Position numbers and translations under genes: made by a program | Part shown: positions 8,921-18,014 of the stretch, piece after piece | Layout of the letters: each line of letters begins with the position of its first letter | How positions within the stretch are numbered: position 1 is the stretch's first letter | Assembly (NCBI RefSeq): GCF_003991875.1 | Contig: NZ_CP031423.1 | Coordinates: forward strand, 62,001 to 126,000 | DNA from: Microbacterium lemovicicum | GTDB lineage: Bacteria > Actinomycetota > Actinomycetes > Actinomycetales > Microbacteriaceae | Reading direction: 5' to 3' | DNA length: 64,000 nucleotides | Notes under the pieces: model-generated | Told to the model about the DNA's origin: nothing | The model's database searches: none | Seen by the model: the letters and a program-made list of their open reading frames with translations, nothing else

Positions 8921-9849
8921 TGGACGGGTTCCGCATCCCCATCGGCTCCTGGGTCGACGCCGGCGTGGACTGGGTCCGCGACAACCTCGACGGTCTCCTC
9001 ACCGTGATCGCGGTGACCGTGCGCTGGCTCGTCGAGTCGCTCACCGATGTGCTCCTGGACGCTCCGATCGTGATGGCGATCGTCGTGGCGGCGCTCATCG
9101 GCTGGCTGGTGCGCTCCTGGCAGCTCGCCGTGGGAACCGTGGTCTCGTTCGCCCTCATCCTCGGCATGGGCCAGTGGGTCACCTCGATGCAGACGCTGGC
9201 GCTCGTGCTCGTCGCGACGGTCGTCGCCGTGGCGATCTCGGTGCCGCTGGGCATCTGGTCGGCGCGCAACGACACGGTCCGCGCGGTCATGAAGCCCGTC
9301 ATGGACTTCATGCAGACGATGCCGGCCTTCGTCTACCTCATCCCCGCGATCACGTTCTTCAGCATCGGCGTCGTGCCGGGGCTCGTCTCGACCGTCATCT
9401 TCGCCCTGCCGCCCGGCGTCCGGCTCACCGAGCTCGGCATCCGCGGGGTCGATTCCGAGACCGTCGAGGCCGGGCACGCCTTCGGTGCCACGCCCGGACA
9501 GATCCTCCGCGGCATCCAGCTACCCCTGGCGATGCCGACGATCATGGCCGGCGTCAATCAGGTGATCATGCTCGCCCTGTCGATGGCGGTCGTGGCCGGC
9601 ATCGTGGGCGCGGACGGCCTGGGCAAGGAGGTCGTCGAGTCCATCTCGACGGTCAACCTCGCCAAGGGCGTGGAGGCGGGGCTGTCCGTGGTCATCCTCG
9701 CGGTCTACCTCGACCGCGTGACGGCGGCGCTGGGCACTCCGTCGGCCTACCGCTCCTCCCTGCTCGGCGTCCTTCGACGCCGCCGCTCCGCGACCACCCC
9801 CAACCGGGAGACTCCCGCCGCCGCCCCGCACCCCGCACCCGTGGCGTGA
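8920..9849 (+). CDS. proW: Glycine betaine/proline-type ABC importer, permease subunit
   Basis: The 309-residue membrane protein has the ProW/OpuAB layout: a hydrophilic N-terminus with a DNLDGLLTVIAVTVRWLVESL helix, then about six membrane segments and the cytoplasmic EAA loop (VEAGHAFGATPGQILRGIQLPLAMPTI, in part) that docks on the ATPase. It starts on an ATG overlapping the previous stop by one base. The Ala/Pro/Arg-rich tail is not conserved in the family. It transports compatible solutes across the membrane with the flanking subunits; the exact substrate cannot be read from the permease. Confidence 0.93.
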   Translation: MDGFRIPIGSWVDAGVDWVRDNLDGLLTVIAVTVRWLVESLTDVLLDAPIVMAIVVAALIGWLVRSWQLAVGTVVSFALILGMGQWVTSMQTLALVLVATVVAVAISVPLGIWSARNDTVRAVMKPVMDFMQTMPAFVYLIPAITFFSIGVVPGLVSTVIFALPPGVRLTELGIRGVDSETVEAGHAFGATPGQILRGIQLPLAMPTIMAGVNQVIMLALSMAVVAGIVGADGLGKEVVESISTVNLAKGVEAGLSVVILAVYLDRVTAALGTPSAYRSSLLGVLRRRRSATTPNRETPAAAPHPAPVA

Positions 9850-9902
9850 CGCCCGGCACTCCCTCCTACGAAACCGACGACGACATGCGAAAAGGACGAC
9901 AC

Positions 9903-10796
9903 ATGAACACGCGACACCTCACCGGAACCGTGGCGCTCGGCGCCGTGGCGGCACTGGCCCTCGCCGGCTGCGCGAGCGGCAATGCCGCGGCGGGCGGCTC
10001 GGGCGACGCCGGGGACAAGGGCACGATCACGCTCGGGTTCCTGCCCTCGTGGACCGATGGCCTCAGCACCGCCTACCTGCTGGAGAACAGGCTCGAAGGC
10101 CTGGGCTACACGGTCGAGATGCAGACCCTCACCGAGGCGGGGCCGCTGTACACGGGTCTGGCCCAGGGCGACATCGACATCTACCCGTCGGCGTGGCCGG
10201 AGCTCACGCACGCTTCCTACATGGAGAAGTACGGCGACTCGATCGAGGATCTCGGCGCGTACTACGACGACGCCAAGCTCACCATCGCGGTGCCCGACTA
10301 CGTCGACATCGACTCCATCGATCAGCTCGCCGGGCAGGCCGATCGCTTCGGCGGCCGGATCATCGGCATCGAGCCGGGCGCGGGGCTGACGAAGCAGACG
10401 CAGGAGAGCATGCTGCCCGGATACGGGCTGGACGGCGAATACGAGCTCGTCACGTCCTCGACGGCGGCCATGCTCACCGAGCTCGACAACGCCATCACCG
10501 CACAGAAGGACATCGCCGTGACCCTGTGGCGTCCGTTCTGGGCCAACGACGCGTACGACGTGAAGGACCTCGCCGACCCGGACGGCCGCATGGGCGAGCC
10601 CGAGGCGCTGCATTTCCTCGGCCGCGAGGGACTGGGCGAGGAGTACCCCGACATCGCGGAGCTCATCGCCGGCATCCGCCTGGACGACGAGCAGTACGGA
10701 GCGCTCGAGGACCTCGTCGTGAACGAGTACGGAGAGGGCCGTGAAGCCGAGGCCGTGCAGGCGTGGCTCGAGCAGTATCCCGACGTCATCTCCTGA
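9903..10796 (+). CDS. proX: Glycine betaine/choline-type substrate-binding lipoprotein
   Basis: The 297-residue protein has a lipoprotein signal peptide ending LALAGC (Cys22), so it should be anchored outside the membrane. The mature part is an OpuAC/ProX-type binding protein: ITLGFLPSWTDGLSTAYLLEN, DIYPSAWPELTHASYMEKYG and ITAQKDIAVTLWRPFWANDAYDVKDL carry the Trp residues that usually form the aromatic cage for quaternary amines. AAGG seven to eight bases before ATG 9903 supports this start over ATG 9885. It is the last gene of the operon; a hairpin follows at 10816. Confidence 0.92.
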   Translation: MNTRHLTGTVALGAVAALALAGCASGNAAAGGSGDAGDKGTITLGFLPSWTDGLSTAYLLENRLEGLGYTVEMQTLTEAGPLYTGLAQGDIDIYPSAWPELTHASYMEKYGDSIEDLGAYYDDAKLTIAVPDYVDIDSIDQLAGQADRFGGRIIGIEPGAGLTKQTQESMLPGYGLDGEYELVTSSTAAMLTELDNAITAQKDIAVTLWRPFWANDAYDVKDLADPDGRMGEPEALHFLGREGLGEEYPDIAELIAGIRLDDEQYGALEDLVVNEYGEGREAEAVQAWLEQYPDVIS

Positions 10797-10815
10797 CGCG
10801 TCGCGCTGACGTGCG

Positions 10816-10868
10816 ACCCCATCCCCGAAGGGGCACGGCCGTGTGCCGCGTCCTCCCGGGGATGGGGT
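10816..10868 (+). terminator. Hairpin after the osmoprotectant operon
   Basis: ACCCCATCCCCG (10816-10827) and CGGGGATGGGGT (10857-10868) form a perfect 12-bp stem. The 29-base loop contains a smaller GGCAC/GTGCC hairpin. It lies 20 bases after the proX stop. No T-run follows, as is common for actinobacterial terminators. Confidence 0.65.
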
Positions 10869-10934
10869 TGTCCGCGTCGTCCCTCGGAGACGTGGCGCGG
10901 CCCCGCGGCATCGTGGGCGCGGGAGGATGGAACC

Positions 10935-11327
10935 ATGGCACGCTCCCGGGGTGCGACGGCGGTCCCGCCGCCCAAGACGTGCGCCTCGTGCGGGCGCGAG
11001 ATGCAGTGGCGCAGGAAGTGGGCGTCGAACTGGGACGAGGTGCGCTACTGCTCCGACGCCTGCCGGCGCCGGGGGGTGGGCAGCGTCGACGAGCGTCTGA
11101 CCGCGTCGATCCGCGAGCTCCTGGCCACGCGCGCCCAGGATGCCACGATCTGCCCGTCGGAGGCGGCACGCGCCGTCGGCGGCGAGGAGTGGCGCGACCT
11201 GATGGAGCCCGCCCGTCGCGCCGCGCGGCGGCTCGTCGCGGAGGGCGAGGTCGAGATCACGCAGCGCGGCACGGTGGTCGACCCGTCGACCGCGAAGGGC
11301 CCGATCCGCATCCGTCGCGCACGCTGA
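10935..11327 (+). CDS. DUF2256/DUF3253 two-domain protein
   Basis: The 130-residue protein joins two small domains. Residues 14-50 carry the DUF2256 zinc-finger pattern CASCGREMQWRRKW...NWDEVRYCSDACRRR, with four Cys. Residues 52-130 match DUF3253, a winged-helix-like domain (SIRELLATRAQDATICPSEAARAV). Both are conserved but uncharacterised; a nucleic-acid-binding role is inference. GAGGAT lies exactly six bases before the ATG, suggesting leaderless transcription. The last 15 bases including the stop are repeated directly downstream (11317-11331 and 11333-11347). Confidence 0.85.
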   Translation: MARSRGATAVPPPKTCASCGREMQWRRKWASNWDEVRYCSDACRRRGVGSVDERLTASIRELLATRAQDATICPSEAARAVGGEEWRDLMEPARRAARRLVAEGEVEITQRGTVVDPSTAKGPIRIRRAR

Positions 11328-11386
11328 CCGCAGCGCACGCTGACCGCCGCGATGCGCGACGTCGCGCGCCAGCGACGTGCCGGCGC

Positions 11387-12253
11387 TCAGCGCGAGGGCT
11401 TGGGGTGCACGACGCGGCCGGGAGCCGTGACCGGTGCCGCTGCTGACGGGCGGGGGGATGCCGGGGGCACCGGCTGACGCTCGGCGTCGGCCTTCGTCAC
11501 GCCGTCGGCGGTGGCCGCGGCATCCGTCGTCGAGGCGGCCTGTCGTGCGGACGCGGCATCGGTCGTTCCGGTGGTGAGCTCGAGCGCCACCTTCTTCTCG
11601 AGCACATCGATCGCCTCGTCGGAGACGGAGATGAGCCCGTCGAGCTCCTCGCGCACGCGGCGGTAGGCGAGCTGGCGCTCGGCAGGGGTGGCCGCCTGAT
11701 CGATGGCGACGGTGAGCAGCTGTTTCGCGGTGTCGAGACGCTTGCGCTCGGATTCGCTGAACGAGGAGTCGCGGATGCGCCGCGCGTCACGTTCGGCGAC
11801 GTCGAAGGCGACCTCGTAGTCGGTGACGGCGGCGCGGTACTCGGCCAGCTGGTCCTTCGCGATGCGGACGTCGACGGAGTCGGGGCGCAGACCGTCGGCG
11901 ATCTTCTTGGCCCGGAGGAAGGCCGCGGTCAGCGGCTGGCGGCCGTCGCTCATTGCCGGGAACGCGATGAGCTTCGCGACGTCGAGCTCGTAGTCGAGCC
12001 AGCGGTGCGTGACGTCGTCGTGGGCGGCGAAGAGCTTCTGCAGCTGCTGGCGGTGCGGCGCCTCGGCCTCTGGCGCTGTGGCGGGCGCCGTGGCGATCGC
12101 GCCCGTGCGCACGCCGCGCAGCTCGGCCTTCGCCCGCATGACCTCGAGCCGGCGCTCATGCCGTGCGCGGGCTCCGCGCTCCCACGCCTTGGCGGCACCA
12201 CCGGCGACCCCCATCAGGGGGAAGATGATCCACCAGAAATTCCACCACTCCAC
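11387..12253 (-). CDS. Unrecognised membrane-anchored protein, paralogue of the next gene
   Basis: I do not recognise the family. The 288-residue product begins with a Trp-rich hydrophobic helix (MEWWNFWWIIFPLMGVAGGA), then a basic stretch, then a domain at residues 78-158 with HDDVTHRWLDYELDVAKLIAF, PAMSDGRQPLTAAFL and a conserved LRP. This is followed by a helical region to about 235 and a Pro/Ala-rich tail. The central domain recurs in the protein encoded at 12293-13147, so the two are paralogues in tandem. The GTG start is supported by TAGCAT exactly six bases upstream. The topology suggests an N-terminal anchor with a cytoplasmic domain. Confidence 0.7.
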   Translation of the reverse strand: MEWWNFWWIIFPLMGVAGGAAKAWERGARARHERRLEVMRAKAELRGVRTGAIATAPATAPEAEAPHRQQLQKLFAAHDDVTHRWLDYELDVAKLIAFPAMSDGRQPLTAAFLRAKKIADGLRPDSVDVRIAKDQLAEYRAAVTDYEVAFDVAERDARRIRDSSFSESERKRLDTAKQLLTVAIDQAATPAERQLAYRRVREELDGLISVSDEAIDVLEKKVALELTTGTTDAASARQAASTTDAAATADGVTKADAERQPVPPASPRPSAAAPVTAPGRVVHPKPSR

Positions 12254-12292
12254 GGGCCCATGCTAGACCGCGCCGTCGCGGGGGAGTCCGGA

Positions 12293-13147
12293 TCAGGGAC
12301 GCTTGTCAGGTCGCCGTCCGCCCCACGCGGCGGCGGCCCGGGCGACGGCCTCCGCGGTGCGGGATGCCCCGTCCCAGATGTCCTTGGCGACGTCACCCCA
12401 GGCCTCGCCCCGGCCATCCGCGTCGCCGGTGCCCGCGGCCGAGGGCCGCGTGCGCCCGCGGGCCTCCTGCTCAGCGGTGTCGAACGTCTGCCGCAGGCGC
12501 CGCACGGCATCGCGGTAGGCGGCGTAGGCCGACGGCGTCGTGCGGGCGTCGGGCGCCGACGGACGCAGCCACTGCGCCTGCGACTGGGCCTGCAGGAATG
12601 CCGACAGGGCCGGGTTCCGCACGTCGCTCATCGAGGGGTACGCGATCGCCAGGGCGGGATCGGTCTCGTAGGCCATCCACCGCACGAGCACGGCGTCGTG
12701 CTCGTGCATCAGGCGGGTCAGCGGGTGGAACTCGCGGGCGGATCCGGCCGGAGGCATCGTCGAGCGGGCGGCCTTGACGGCGGCCCGGCGCGCGCGGACG
12801 TCGGCCGCCGACGCCTTAACCTCGCGCTGCGCCACCTGCAGCCGGCGCTTGGCCCCGGCAAGTGCAGCCGGCACGACGGACTGCGCGCGGGTCTGATCGG
12901 CCTGGAGCCGGAGCAGGTCGGCCTGCGCGGCCTGCACCTCGGCGCGGCCGCGGACCGCGGCATCCCGCGCCTCCTGGAGATCGTGCAGCGCGGCATCCAG
13001 TTCCAGACGTCGCGCGGCTCCGCGCGGCATCGCCCGGTGCGGCTTCAGACGACGGTTGGCGCGCAGACCCACCCACGTCGCCGCTCCGCCGGCCACGGCG
13101 GTGGGGGCGACCCACCACCACTGAGCCAGGAGGAGCAGCGGTTCCAT
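12293..13147 (-). CDS. Unrecognised membrane-anchored coiled-coil protein, paralogue of the downstream gene
   Basis: The family is not recognised. The 284-residue product has an N-terminal hydrophobic segment (LLLLAQWWWVAPTAVAGGAA), a predicted coiled coil at about residues 45-128 rich in Ala, Arg and Gln, and a domain at about 148-230 (HDAVLVRWMAYETD, YPSMSDVRNPALSAFL, LRP, FDTAEQEAR) shared with its neighbour at 11387-12253. A C-terminal amphipathic stretch follows. The start ATG 13147 is preceded by TAGCAT at six bases, the same -10-like hexamer as its paralogue. The 39-base gap suggests a common origin with separate promoters. Confidence 0.7.
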   Translation of the reverse strand: MEPLLLLAQWWWVAPTAVAGGAATWVGLRANRRLKPHRAMPRGAARRLELDAALHDLQEARDAAVRGRAEVQAAQADLLRLQADQTRAQSVVPAALAGAKRRLQVAQREVKASAADVRARRAAVKAARSTMPPAGSAREFHPLTRLMHEHDAVLVRWMAYETDPALAIAYPSMSDVRNPALSAFLQAQSQAQWLRPSAPDARTTPSAYAAYRDAVRRLRQTFDTAEQEARGRTRPSAAGTGDADGRGEAWGDVAKDIWDGASRTAEAVARAAAAWGGRRPDKRP

Positions 13148-13278
13148 CTCCTCATGCTAATCGCCGCCCCTGCGGGGAGCACAGGGAGATGCGCGACGGC
13201 ACCGCGGGCAGCGAGCCGAGGCCTCCTGGTCGGCGCGCCGGAGCGCGCACGCATCCCCCGGCCATCGAGGATGACTCC

Positions 13279-14226
13279 ATGCTCTCCGTGCGCGTGACGC
13301 TCCCGGCATCTCTTCGCGCGCCGATCGAGCGCGATCTGCGCAGCGACCCCGCGGTCGCCGACCTCGCGGTCATCCCCGGCGCGGCGCTCGACGGCGCGGG
13401 CGATCTGCTCGTGTTCGACGTCGCCCGCGAGGGCGCGAACGGTGTGATGCGGATGCTGCGGAAGGCCGGGGTGCCGCGAGAAGGCTCGGTGGTCGTGAGC
13501 GAACCCGTGGCGATGCTCTCGGACGCGGCAGATCTCGCGGAGCGCGTCACCCCCGGTCATCCGGCCGACGGTGTCGTGTGGGCTCAGCTGGCCGACCGCT
13601 CCCGCGAAGACTCCCGCCCGTCCTGGAGCTTCTTGACGTTCCTCCTTCTCGCCACCCTGATCGCCGGGATCGGACGATTGCTCGATCAGCCGATCCTCAT
13701 CATCGGCGCGATGGTGGTCGGTCCCGAGTTCGCGCCAATCGCGGCCATCTCGTACGCGGTCGTGCGGGCGCGACGCGGAATCGCGGGCGCCGCGTCCCTC
13801 ACGCTCTTCGGAGGCTTCGCGGTGTGTGGACTCGTCGCGTGGGGTGTCTGGGCGATCGTCTACGCCACAGGTGCGTTCAGCTTCGCGCAGGCGACGACGG
13901 GCCCGCAGACGCAGTTCATCGTGTCGCCCGACGGGTGGTCGTTCGTGATCGCGATCCTGGCGGGCATCGCGGGCGTCCTGTCGCTCACGAGTTCGAAGTC
14001 GTCGGCCCTCGTGGGGGTGTTCATCTCCATCACGACCGTTCCCGCCGTCGGCACCCTCTCCCTGACGCTCGCGGTGGGTGCCTGGGAAGAGGCGGGGGCG
14101 TCGCTCGTGCAGCTCGTCCTCAACCTCGCGGGGTTGCTGATCGCGGGCACGGCGACCCTCTTCGTGCAGCTTCGCGTCGGGCGCTGGGTTTCCGATCGGG
14201 TACGCGAGCGCCGCGCGGTCGGCTGA
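13279..14226 (+). CDS. DUF389 domain membrane protein
   Basis: The 315-residue protein matches the DUF389 family: a soluble N-terminal part (residues 1-115, MLSVRVTLPASLRAPIERDL) and a membrane part with about six segments that includes ILIIGAMVVGPEFAPIAAISYAVV, the family hallmark. Function is unknown; members are found in many bacteria as likely transporters. GAGGAT at 13267-13272 is six bases before ATG 13279, so leaderless transcription is likely and longer upstream frames can be discounted. It is divergent from the paralogous pair on its left. Confidence 0.85.
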   Translation: MLSVRVTLPASLRAPIERDLRSDPAVADLAVIPGAALDGAGDLLVFDVAREGANGVMRMLRKAGVPREGSVVVSEPVAMLSDAADLAERVTPGHPADGVVWAQLADRSREDSRPSWSFLTFLLLATLIAGIGRLLDQPILIIGAMVVGPEFAPIAAISYAVVRARRGIAGAASLTLFGGFAVCGLVAWGVWAIVYATGAFSFAQATTGPQTQFIVSPDGWSFVIAILAGIAGVLSLTSSKSSALVGVFISITTVPAVGTLSLTLAVGAWEEAGASLVQLVLNLAGLLIAGTATLFVQLRVGRWVSDRVRERRAVG

Positions 14227-14236
14227 CGCCGCCGGG

Positions 14237-14371
14237 TCAGCCGAAGAGGAGGGCGATGACGGTGGCACCGCCGCCCACCAGGATGAGGGCGACGATCACC
14301 ACCCACGCCACGATCTTGACTCGGCGCTGGCGCACGGCGTCGAAGCCGGCGTACTCGTCGTCATCCGACAC
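14237..14371 (-). CDS. 44-residue single-span membrane protein overlapping purL
   Basis: This small gene begins with GTG inside the last 11 bases of purL and ends 124 bases after the purL stop. The product has an acidic start ([17 protein letters not shown]) followed by one membrane helix ([20 protein letters not shown]). Third positions are almost all G or C, and the acidic-basic-hydrophobic order gives an N-in topology. The overlap implies coupling to PurL translation. I know no function; it may be a conserved small protein missed by annotation because of its size. Confidence 0.7.
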   Translation of the reverse strand: MSDDDEYAGFDAVRQRRVKIVAWVVIVALILVGGGATVIALLFG

Positions 14372-16730
14372 GGTTGTCCCCTTCCGCGGGCTCGGTCACG
14401 GTCGGACCGAAGGCGGCCGGCAGCGTCGCCGTCGACAGGGCGCGCAGCTCCGGCGTGGTGAGCGTGAAGACGTCCTGCACCTCGAGGGCCGAGGCGCCGT
14501 CCTCTGCGACGTCGGTGACGCCGATGCGCAGCACGGGGTAGCCGCGGCCGTCGCACAGTCCGCGGAACTTGACGTCGTCCTCCCGGGGCACCGACACGAT
14601 GACGCGACCGGTGGACTCCGCGAACAGGGCGGCCGCAGCATCCACCCCGTCCCGCTCCATGATCTCGCGCAGCCAGACGCGGGCTCCGATGCCGAAGCGC
14701 ATCACGGCCTCGGCGAGGGCCTGGGCGAGACCGCCCGACGACAGGTCGTGGGCGCTGGAGATCAGCGACTGCTGCGACGCCGCGTGCAGCAGCTGCGCGA
14801 GGCGCTTCTCCTGCGCGAGGTCGACGGCCGGCGGGCGTCCGCCGAGGTGGCCGTGGATGGTGCCGGCCCACTGCGATCCGCTGAGCTCGGTGGCGGTGAC
14901 GCCGAGGAGGTAGATGTTCTCGCCGGCATCCTGCCAGCCGCTCGGGACGCGGCGGGCCACGTCGTCGATGATGCCCAGCACGCCGACGACCGGGGTCGGG
15001 TGGATGGGCACGTCGCCGGTCTGGTTGTAGAACGAGACGTTGCCGCCCGTGACCGGGATGCCGAGCTCGAGGCAGCCGTCGGAGAGTCCCTCGACGGCCT
15101 GGCTGAACTGCCACATGACCTCGGGGTTCTCGGGGCTGCCGAAGTTCAGGCAGTCGGTCACCGCCGTGGGGATCGCCCCGGTGACGGCGACGTTGCGGTA
15201 CGCCTCGGCGAGGGCGAGCTTGGCGCCCTGATAGGGGTCGAGCTGGCAGTAGCGGCTGTTGCAGTCGGTCGCGATGGCGAAGCCCAGGCCCGTCTCCTCG
15301 TCGACGCGCACCATGCCCGCATCGTCGGGGAAGCTCAGGGCGGTGTTTCCGAGCACGAAGTAGTCGTACTGGTTGGTGACCCACGACGTGTCGGCGAGGT
15401 TCGGGCTCGTCAGCAGCTTCACGAACTCGTCGCGGAGCGTCTCGGGGTCGCTCGAGCGGGGGAGGGCGGCGGCGGAGTCCTCGCGCAGCGCGTCCATCCA
15501 GGTCGGGTACGCCACCGGGCGCTCGTACACCGGGCCGTCGACGGCGACCGTCGAGGGGTCGACGTCGACGATGCGCACGCCGTGCCAGTCGATGACGAGG
15601 CGTCCGTCGCCGGTGACCTCGCCCAGCACGCTGGTCTCGACGTCCCACTTGCCGACGACGGCGAGGAACGCGTCGAGCTTCTCGGGCGCGACGATGGCCA
15701 TCATGCGCTCCTGCGACTCCGACATGAGGATCTCCTCGGCCGTGAGCGAGGGATCGCGCAGCAGCACGTCGTCGAGCGAGACGTGCATGCCGCTGTTGCC
15801 GTTGGCGGCCAGTTCGCTGGTCGCGCACGAGATGCCGGCCGCCCCGAGGTCCTGGATCGCCTCGACGAGGTCGTCGCGGTAGAGCTCGAGGCAGCACTCG
15901 ATGAGCACCTTCTCGGCGAAGGGGTCGCCGACCTGCACGGCGGGGCGCTTGGTGGGACCGCCCTCCGAGAAGGTGTCGGAGGCGAGGATGGATGCTCCGC
16001 CGATGCCGTCGCCGCCGGTGCGGGCGCCGAACAGCACGACCTTGTTGCCGGCGCCGGAGGCGTTGGCGAGCTTGATGTCCTCGTGACGCATGACGCCCAC
16101 GGCGAGCGCGTTCACGAGCGGGTTGGCCTGGTAGACCGAGTCGAAGACCGTCTCGCCGCCGATGTTCGGCAGGCCGAGGCAGTTGCCGTAGAACGAGATG
16201 CCCGACACGACGCCGTGCACGACCCGTGCGGTGTCGGGGTCGTCGATGGCGCCGAAGCGCAGCTGGTCCATGATCGCGACCGGGCGCGCGCCCATCGAGA
16301 TGATGTCGCGGACGATGCCGCCGACGCCTGTGGCCGCCCCCTGGAACGGCTCGATGTAGCTGGGGTGGTTGTGCGACTCGACCTTGAAGGTGACCGCCCA
16401 CCCCTCGCCCACGTCGACGACGCCCGCGTTCTGGCCCATGCCCACCATGAGGCGGGTCTTCATCTCCTCCGAGACCTTCTGGCCGAACTGGCGGAGGTAG
16501 ATCTTGCTCGACTTGTAGGAGCAGTGCTCCGACCACATGACGGAGTACATCGCCAGCTCGCCGCTCGTCGGGCGACGGCCGAGGATCTCGCGGATCTGCG
16601 CGTACTCGTCGGGCTTGAGGCCCAGCGCGCCGTACGGCTGCTCCTTCTCGGGAGTGGCTGCGGCGTTGTCGACGGAGTCGATGACGGGAACGGATGCCGC
16701 GGCCGCGGCGGGTGCTGAGGGGCTGGTCAC
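14361..16730 (-). CDS. purL: Phosphoribosylformylglycinamidine synthase, large subunit
   Basis: PurL makes FGAM from FGAR with ATP and glutamine-derived ammonia, the fourth step of purine synthesis. The 789-residue length fits the short form that works with separate PurQ and PurS, both encoded at 45.9-46.8 kb. Motifs seen include [18 protein letters not shown] near the N-terminus, [20 protein letters not shown] and [17 protein letters not shown] 16730 follows a GGGAG ribosome site; longer upstream frames are not family-like. A TAGACT -10 box (minus strand, 16770-16765) gives a leader of about 28 bases. Confidence 0.96.
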   Translation of the reverse strand: MTSPSAPAAAAASVPVIDSVDNAAATPEKEQPYGALGLKPDEYAQIREILGRRPTSGELAMYSVMWSEHCSYKSSKIYLRQFGQKVSEEMKTRLMVGMGQNAGVVDVGEGWAVTFKVESHNHPSYIEPFQGAATGVGGIVRDIISMGARPVAIMDQLRFGAIDDPDTARVVHGVVSGISFYGNCLGLPNIGGETVFDSVYQANPLVNALAVGVMRHEDIKLANASGAGNKVVLFGARTGGDGIGGASILASDTFSEGGPTKRPAVQVGDPFAEKVLIECCLELYRDDLVEAIQDLGAAGISCATSELAANGNSGMHVSLDDVLLRDPSLTAEEILMSESQERMMAIVAPEKLDAFLAVVGKWDVETSVLGEVTGDGRLVIDWHGVRIVDVDPSTVAVDGPVYERPVAYPTWMDALREDSAAALPRSSDPETLRDEFVKLLTSPNLADTSWVTNQYDYFVLGNTALSFPDDAGMVRVDEETGLGFAIATDCNSRYCQLDPYQGAKLALAEAYRNVAVTGAIPTAVTDCLNFGSPENPEVMWQFSQAVEGLSDGCLELGIPVTGGNVSFYNQTGDVPIHPTPVVGVLGIIDDVARRVPSGWQDAGENIYLLGVTATELSGSQWAGTIHGHLGGRPPAVDLAQEKRLAQLLHAASQQSLISSAHDLSSGGLAQALAEAVMRFGIGARVWLREIMERDGVDAAAALFAESTGRVIVSVPREDDVKFRGLCDGRGYPVLRIGVTDVAEDGASALEVQDVFTLTTPELRALSTATLPAAFGPTVTEPAEGDNRVG

Positions 16731-16764
16731 GCGGCTGAACTCCCGGATCGAAGGTTGCGCCCCC

Positions 16765-16770
16765 AGTCTA
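16765..16770 (-). promoter_or_regulatory. Likely -10 box of the purL promoter
   Basis: On the minus strand the hexamer is TAGACT, 35 to 40 bases upstream of the purL GTG. The same hexamer precedes purS (16th-kb copy versus 46880-46885), so both genes may share a promoter type. No -35 consensus or PurR-like operator is evident. Confidence 0.45.
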
Positions 16771-16811
16771 GGCGCGCGGCCCGGCGAGGACCGTCCCGCT
16801 AGCGTGGGGTC

Positions 16812-17366
16812 ATGCTCGACGTGGAGTACGCCAGAGACCTCATCTTCATCGGAGTGCTGTTCGGAGTGGCCGCCTTCGTCTGGGCGGGGTGGGGCCAGGA
16901 GCGGCCGCCGGCCGGTGTGCGGTGGCGCGTTCTGCTGGGTGCGGTGCAGCTCGCCGGACTCGGCCTGGTGGCGATCGGGGTGCCCCCGCTCATCCGATTC
17001 TGGGGCGCCGACACCGCGCTCACCCCCGACAACCCTGCGCTGCTGGGGTACATCGTCGTGTTCTGGGTCGAGGTGGTCGTCATCGTCGTGCTGGCGATCT
17101 GGCTCATCCGCACGAAGCGGGCGCAGGCGGTCGCCCCCATGGTCCTTATCGTCGTCGGCGTCCACTTCTTCCCGCTCGGGTTCGTCTTCGGGCAGGGCAT
17201 CCTCTTCGTGGCGGGAGCCCTCGTCACGGCTGCGGGAGTCGCCGCCCTCGTGTGGCGCCGGCGTGACGTCGCCCCGAGCTTCTGGTGCGGCATCTTCGCA
17301 GGCCCCGTCTTCGTGCTGATCGGCGCGCTCGCCGCCGCCACGGGCCGCGCCGCGGTCGGCGCCTGA
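16812..17366 (+). CDS. Integral membrane protein of unknown function
   Basis: The 184-residue product has five to six hydrophobic segments over its whole length, with charged turns ([30 protein letters not shown]). I do not recognise a family beyond resemblance to small uncharacterised actinobacterial membrane proteins. TAGCGT at 16800-16805 stands exactly six bases before the ATG, pointing to a leaderless message. It is divergent from purL, with the two starts 81 bases apart. A large hairpin element follows 78 bases after its stop. Confidence 0.75.
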   Translation: MLDVEYARDLIFIGVLFGVAAFVWAGWGQERPPAGVRWRVLLGAVQLAGLGLVAIGVPPLIRFWGADTALTPDNPALLGYIVVFWVEVVVIVVLAIWLIRTKRAQAVAPMVLIVVGVHFFPLGFVFGQGILFVAGALVTAAGVAALVWRRRDVAPSFWCGIFAGPVFVLIGALAAATGRAAVGA

Positions 17367-17370
17367 GTCG

Positions 17371-17580
17371 CGGCCGCACCGCCCCCCTGTCCCCGCGGCC
17401 CGCACCGTCCCCCTGTCCCCCCGGCCCGCGCCTACCCCTGCCCCGCGAGACGTCGCAACACGCCGCACCGCTCGGCGAACGCGCGGCGTGTTGCGACGTT
17501 TCGCGAGGGCGGCCGAGGGGCGAGGGCGGCCGAGGGTGCGGGTGGCCGAGGGTTCGGGCGGCCGACGGGCGGCCGACAGG
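17371..17580. repeat. Repeat-rich intergenic region with a 23-bp hairpin
   Basis: The 265-bp gap between the membrane gene and the ArsR gene holds three things. A C-rich unit of about 26 bp occurs twice (17371-17421). A hairpin has arms 17444-17466 and 17483-17505 that pair at 22 of 23 positions, the exception being a G-T wobble. Five degenerate GGGCGGCCGAG-like units then fill 17506-17580. The hairpin carries the sequence CGTCGCAACACGCCG found again near 60940 and may end the upstream message. Confidence 0.75.
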
Positions 17581-17595
17581 TGCCGGAAGCGGGTG

Positions 17596-17641
17596 TTGAC
17601 GAGGCCGTGCGGCCGCGCTAACGTACAACCAAATGGTTGTA
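17596..17641 (+). promoter_or_regulatory. ArsR-gene promoter with operator over the start codon
   Basis: TTGACG (17596-17601) and TAACGT (17619-17624) are separated by 17 bases, a good promoter. A palindrome, TACAACC-AAAT-GGTTGTA (17624-17641), directly follows and contains the ATG at 17633. ArsR regulators bind such ACAACC-N4-GGTTGT sites in ArsR/SRPBCC operons. There is no ribosome site, so the message is nearly leaderless and a bound repressor would cover the transcription start. Confidence 0.78.
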
Positions 17642-17971
17642 GAACACGAACTCAGCGATGCCGACGTGGACCGGATCTTCCGGGCCCTCGCCGACGCGAC
17701 GCGGCGCGACATCCTGCGCCGCACCATCGACGGCGAGCAGTCGGTCTCGGCGCTCGCCGGCGAATACGAGATGAGCTTCGCCGCCGTGCAGAAGCACGTG
17801 GCGGTGCTCGAAGCCGCCCACCTCATCGTGAAGCGGGCAGAAGGAAGGGAGCGCCTCGTGCGCGCCGATCCGGACACCATCGCCCGAGCCCGATCGCTCC
17901 TGGCCGAGTACGAGCGTCTCTGGCGCTCGCGCATCGACCGCCTCGACTCCCTGCTCGCCGAAGAAGACTGA
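17633..17971 (+). CDS. ArsR-family winged-helix regulator
   Basis: The 112-residue protein is a small ArsR-type winged helix: [22 protein letters not shown], then [42 protein letters not shown]. It lacks the Cys or His clusters of metal-sensing ArsR proteins, fitting the subgroup that accompanies SRPBCC-domain genes. The ATG lies inside its own operator. It is 43 bases upstream of the SRPBCC gene and almost surely cotranscribed with it. The ligand is unknown. Confidence 0.92.
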   Translation: MVVEHELSDADVDRIFRALADATRRDILRRTIDGEQSVSALAGEYEMSFAAVQKHVAVLEAAHLIVKRAEGRERLVRADPDTIARARSLLAEYERLWRSRIDRLDSLLAEED

Positions 17972-17976
17972 CGACC

Positions 17977-17992
17977 GGATGCCGCGGCATCC
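17977..17992. repeat. Palindrome GGATGCCGCGGCATCC
   Basis: This perfect 16-bp palindrome sits between the ArsR and SRPBCC genes. Exact copies lie at 23883-23898 (inside kdpB), 53099-53114 and 63206-63221, and an extended 22-bp form is at 20651-20672. Its half sites GGATGC and GCATCC are frequent in coding sequence here. Confidence 0.7.
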
Positions 17993-18014
17993 ACCACGCT
18001 CGAAGGAGAACGCC

